Position numbers and translations under genes: made by a program
The notes under the pieces: generated by a model
What the model was told of the DNA's origin: nothing
Database searches by the model: none
What the model saw: the letters and a program-made list of their open reading frames with translations, nothing else
Shown: positions 60,960-64,000 of the stretch, in pieces
Layout of the letters: every line of letters starts with the position of its first letter
Position numbering within the stretch: the first letter of the stretch is position 1
Assembly: GCA_964512645.1 (NCBI GenBank)
Contig: CAZEJS010000014.1
Span: forward strand, 1 to 64,000
Length of the DNA stretch: 64,000 nt
Origin: CAZEJS01 sp964512645
Lineage (GTDB): Bacteria > Actinomycetota > Geothermincolia > Fen-727 > Anoxymicrobiaceae
Reading direction: 5' to 3'

Positions 60960-63904
60960 TCCTCGATATCCTCCGATGCGTTTGCCTCCGACCTTTCGCC
61001 TCTACCGACATCAGCTTTCAGCGGCTCACCCGCGGAATGCTCCGCCTCTGCCGGGCTCCCGGCGGCGCGAAGCCGGCCGGCCGGGCGCGAATGCCCCGCC
61101 AGGGCGAGACAGAGGAACCCCAGGCACAGCCCCATCGCGGCGAGCGACACCAGTAGTGACGCTACGAACCAACCCTGCGGCTGGTAACGGATGTTCATCT
61201 TGAAATCGCCTTTTCTGGCCATTTCGAACCCGTTTATCGTCGATATCAATCTCACCGGGTCCCGCGGTTCGCCCTCCTCGGTCGTGCCGACCCACAACCG
61301 GTCGTACGCCTGGGCGAACGCTATTACGAAAGGCCTGTCCGCTCCTTTCACCCGCACCTCGTAGTCCTCAGGGCTCCTCCGTTTCCAGGTGACGGCCGGC
61401 GCCTCGTCTCCCCGTGTCAGCTCTTCGTAGAAGCCTTTGCCGAGCCTGGATATCTCGATGTCGTCGAACCAGGTGACGGCCGGGCGGCGAGGGTTTTTCG
61501 CCCACCCGCCGATGAGGACCGGCCTCATCATGGATATCCCCTCCGGCATGTGGAAAGAGCACTTCTCGTTTTTCCACCCGGAAGTGCCGGACTGAACGAC
61601 CGGGCAGTTCACCAGCGGGACCCAGTGGCCGGCGGCCTGGTCGTAGCCTTCGACCGACACTCGCGACCATTCCGCGTTCGCGTACTTGACCCAGGAGCTG
61701 ATCCCGTAGATCTCTCCGGCGACCGCGGGGACCGCGGGACCCTCGATCGAATGTGTTTTAAACTGCTCGACCGGCGGGTTCTCGACCCTGATGCTCGCGG
61801 CCCCGCCCGCTTTCTCCTCGCGGTCGAGCGATGCCCTCGCCCCGCGGCCGGCATCCGACGGGTTGACGGCATCCTGCAACGGCGCTTCAACCGGCGCCCA
61901 CCCATCGGGCATCCCGCCGGGCCCGGCCTTCTCGAAGCCCGAGTTGATGTCGAACGGCTCCATGTAGCGGTCCATGAAGATACCGCCGTGTTTCTCATCG
62001 ACAGGGGAACCGGTACCGGCGAAGGCGAGCCTCGAGTACTCCTCCGGCGGCAGCCTGCTCGCCAGGGCCAGGAGGTCGTAGAAGTTGTTCACATTGACGG
62101 TGGCGGCCACCGCCTTCACCGGCTCGACGCTCCTGGCGAGTTCGAACACCTCCAGGTCCCCCGATTTGAGAACGCGCTCGAGGCTGCGGTCGTTTCTTAT
62201 CGCTTCTCGCGACCGGAAGCCGGGCACCGAGGAGTCGAGCACCACGTACCGCCCGGCGAGCGGCATGAACAGGTTGGTGGCGACGTTGTCGGGGACCATC
62301 ACCTTCCTGTTGAGCGCCTCCATCGGTCCCATGTCGCTGCTGGAGAGCACGTCCTCTACGAAGCTGTAGTAGTTCTCGGGGCTGAAGATATCCTGCAGGT
62401 TGTTAAGGGACGGGCCGGAGGAATACACCGCGAAAGAGCCTATCCGTTTGTCCGGCGCCCAGCGGTACCTGAACCCGTCCCGGGCGAAGGGGACCCAGAT
62501 CGCCCCTCGCACGGGGTCCATTCTTTCCAGGGCCCTGGTGACCTTTGCGTAGTCGTCGGGGATCCTCGTCGGATCGTACACCCTGTTGGCGTAGCAGTAC
62601 GCGATCGGCGCGAACGACGCCAGCATTACTGCGATGGCGCACGCGGCCAGTACGGAGCGAACCGTTTCAGCGTCTTTTAGCAGCCAGGACACCAGCAGTC
62701 CCAGGAGGAGCGCGTAGAAGAAGGCGGCGTAAACGAGCCACCTGTCGGCCGCCCTGAAGACCCAGCCCAGCGAGGATATCCACGGGGCGTCGAAGACGAA
62801 CCACCTGTAAGGTCCCGCGATTATCCAGGAGGTGCCGGTAGCCAGCAACACCGACGCCGCGAACATGATGAGCCAGAACAGGAGGGTGCGGTCTTTGAAG
62901 ACCTTCTTCCTGAGTATGACAAAGGCTGCCACAGCCAGGACCGGGAGCGTGAAACTCAGCACCGCCTGCAGGGGGCCGCTCGGTGTCGGTTCTACGGGCA
63001 GCCCCCAGCCGGAAGTGAAGCGGATGTTGTTTATTGCCGTGCCGTTCCTGGACAGGAGGTCGAGCGTGGAGCTCGAGAAGGTGTTCGCGTAAACGGGGGT
63101 GAACGTTTTGTTCACCGCTTCGGCTCCCGCGTAGGGGACAAGCCACATCGCGTTCAGCAGGGCGTAGAGCCCCACCAGCGGCAGCAGCACCTTGCCCGCG
63201 GACGCCAGGCTCGCGCGCTCGAACTTCCCCGCGGCAACGAAGAACAACAGGTAGCCCGCGATCATGAACCAGTACCAGACGACGTTTATCGGCCCCGTGC
63301 CCGCGACGGTGATGATGACCGCGAGAAGAACCACCTTCCAGGCTCGCGGTCGTTCCACGGCTTTCACGAGCAGCAGGAACACCAGCGGCAGGGCGGCGTA
63401 TCCCGGGTAGCCGAAATACGGCCACAGGTGGCTGACCGAAAACGGGTTGTACATGAAGATGAGGGCGGCGAACACGGAGCCGGCAAAAACCGCGCCGGGA
63501 AGCACCCTCCGGACGTTTCGGGAGAAAAAGCGCGATATGGTGTCGAAGGCCAGCGCGTACATTGACACGCCGGCGAGCGCGAACGTGCTTACGAACATTG
63601 TCAGCAGGTACAGCTCCATGGGCAGGCGCACGGCCCAGGCCAGGCCGAGGAGAGGATAGGCCCAGAGGACCCTCTGCAGGTTCCATATGTTCTGGACGCT
63701 GCCGTACTGCCACCAGGTGTGGTTGTAGAGAGCCAGGTTCCTGTCGATTGTTGTAGGGAAGGTCATGTCCACGTGCATGAGCATGCCCCTGGACAGGAAG
63801 TGCTTGTAGAACAGGAGCAGGGACGCCAGCACCACGATCCCGACACATACGGCGTGCCATCCCACCCGGCGGTTTTGGTTTCCAGTGGCCTCCAGCTCTT
63901 CCAC
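60956..63904 (-). CDS. Giant polytopic membrane protein, second GT-C-like paralogue
   Basis: A 982-residue paralogue of 52065-55238. The first outer loop reads RGMLMHVDMTFPTTI, again an acidic residue where GT-C enzymes bind the metal and lipid-phosphate sugar. About eleven helices end near residue 440. The extracytoplasmic part contains NSGFEKAGPGGMPDGW through TWFDDIEISRLG, a lectin-like beta-sandwich, then TINGFEMARKGDFKMNIRYQPQ before a last helix. GTG start, five bases after a stop codon (63909-63911) that may end another gene. Coupled to the GT2 gene downstream. Confidence 0.75.
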   Translation of the reverse strand: MEELEATGNQNRRVGWHAVCVGIVVLASLLLFYKHFLSRGMLMHVDMTFPTTIDRNLALYNHTWWQYGSVQNIWNLQRVLWAYPLLGLAWAVRLPMELYLLTMFVSTFALAGVSMYALAFDTISRFFSRNVRRVLPGAVFAGSVFAALIFMYNPFSVSHLWPYFGYPGYAALPLVFLLLVKAVERPRAWKVVLLAVIITVAGTGPINVVWYWFMIAGYLLFFVAAGKFERASLASAGKVLLPLVGLYALLNAMWLVPYAGAEAVNKTFTPVYANTFSSSTLDLLSRNGTAINNIRFTSGWGLPVEPTPSGPLQAVLSFTLPVLAVAAFVILRKKVFKDRTLLFWLIMFAASVLLATGTSWIIAGPYRWFVFDAPWISSLGWVFRAADRWLVYAAFFYALLLGLLVSWLLKDAETVRSVLAACAIAVMLASFAPIAYCYANRVYDPTRIPDDYAKVTRALERMDPVRGAIWVPFARDGFRYRWAPDKRIGSFAVYSSGPSLNNLQDIFSPENYYSFVEDVLSSSDMGPMEALNRKVMVPDNVATNLFMPLAGRYVVLDSSVPGFRSREAIRNDRSLERVLKSGDLEVFELARSVEPVKAVAATVNVNNFYDLLALASRLPPEEYSRLAFAGTGSPVDEKHGGIFMDRYMEPFDINSGFEKAGPGGMPDGWAPVEAPLQDAVNPSDAGRGARASLDREEKAGGAASIRVENPPVEQFKTHSIEGPAVPAVAGEIYGISSWVKYANAEWSRVSVEGYDQAAGHWVPLVNCPVVQSGTSGWKNEKCSFHMPEGISMMRPVLIGGWAKNPRRPAVTWFDDIEISRLGKGFYEELTRGDEAPAVTWKRRSPEDYEVRVKGADRPFVIAFAQAYDRLWVGTTEEGEPRDPVRLISTINGFEMARKGDFKMNIRYQPQGWFVASLLVSLAAMGLCLGFLCLALAGHSRPAGRLRAAGSPAEAEHSAGEPLKADVGRGERSEANASEDIEE

Positions 63905-63908
63905 TGTT

Positions 63909-64000
63909 CTAATCCCGTTCTCTGCCCGTCTCCAGGACGAGTATCGCGTCTGCCCTGAAGGACGATTCCCTGTAGCGGCACCGCCGGACGGTCCCGGGGT
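63909..64000 (-). CDS. Possible 3' end of a gene cut by the window edge
   Basis: On the minus strand one frame reads through the edge to a TAG at 63911-63909 with the ending SSFRADAILVLE. It is placed four bases before the GTG of the giant membrane protein, as in a tight operon. Only about 29 codons are visible, so this is tentative. Confidence 0.3.
   Translation of the reverse strand, partial: PGTVRRCRYRESSFRADAILVLETGRERD

Noticed and set aside
1..64000. CRISPR array, insertion sequences, toxin-antitoxin or restriction systems
   Set aside because: No spaced repeat series, transposase motifs or recognisable defence genes were seen on either strand.

Overview
The window reads as a high-GC chromosome segment from an uncultured, probably anaerobic member of the Actinomycetota. 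Lineage evidence: a DUF3068/PorA-family protein (47927-48931), an actinobacterial multi-pass membrane protein with the LDTxRFVxxVAPL motif (9541-10779), and a Zur box of the actinobacterial type (13456-13470). Lifestyle evidence: a CooC-type nickel ATPase, an NfnA/SudB-like flavoprotein and a tungsten/molybdenum aldehyde:ferredoxin oxidoreductase with cofactor genes. No complete mobile element or CRISPR array is present. A 3' half of a tRNA-Ser at bases 1-60 hints at an old integration site.

Layout. 1-1607: tRNA-Ser fragment, a lipoprotein and about 800 bp without a convincing gene. 1608-9326: cooC, the NfnA-like gene, then gltX-cysE-cysS-rlmB-yacP-sigH and tRNA-Thr, an order close to that of Bacillus (mrnC is missing, and the rpmG-secE-nusG continuation is lost). 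9541-12957: envelope proteins and a lipoprotein peptidyl-prolyl isomerase. 13012-17099: divergent zur / znuA-znuC-znuB-amidohydrolase with a Zur box between them. 17241-29417: a glycosyltransferase, a fused CoA-transferase, small Cys-rich proteins, a metallophosphoesterase, a YyaL-type protein flanked by two structured intergenic elements, ychF, an FGGY kinase with a frameshift, radC, an acyltransferase and a DUF192 protein. 29418-35205: an orphan ABC ATPase, a response regulator, then fdhD-mobA-(CQLGCF protein)-aor-moaD. 35225-42366: purL-purF-purM-purN-purH. 42398-47764: a P2-type cation ATPase, two TrkA-type proteins and a second amidohydrolase. 47927-64000: the PorA-family protein followed by a mosaic-strand cell-surface glycan region with an acyltransferase, three methyltransferases, a hexapeptide acetyltransferase broken by a 100-N gap, two giant paralogous membrane proteins, a B12-type radical SAM enzyme, a flippase and a GT2 glycosyltransferase.

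How it works together. The pur genes carry out much of de novo IMP synthesis. The fdhD/mobA/moaD genes can supply pterin cofactor to the AOR, but this FdhD lacks the CxxC motif normally needed for sulfur transfer. Zinc uptake is probably repressed by the divergent Zur. The last 15 kb look dedicated to building, decorating and exporting a surface polysaccharide, and the paired giant membrane proteins are the least understood part of the window.
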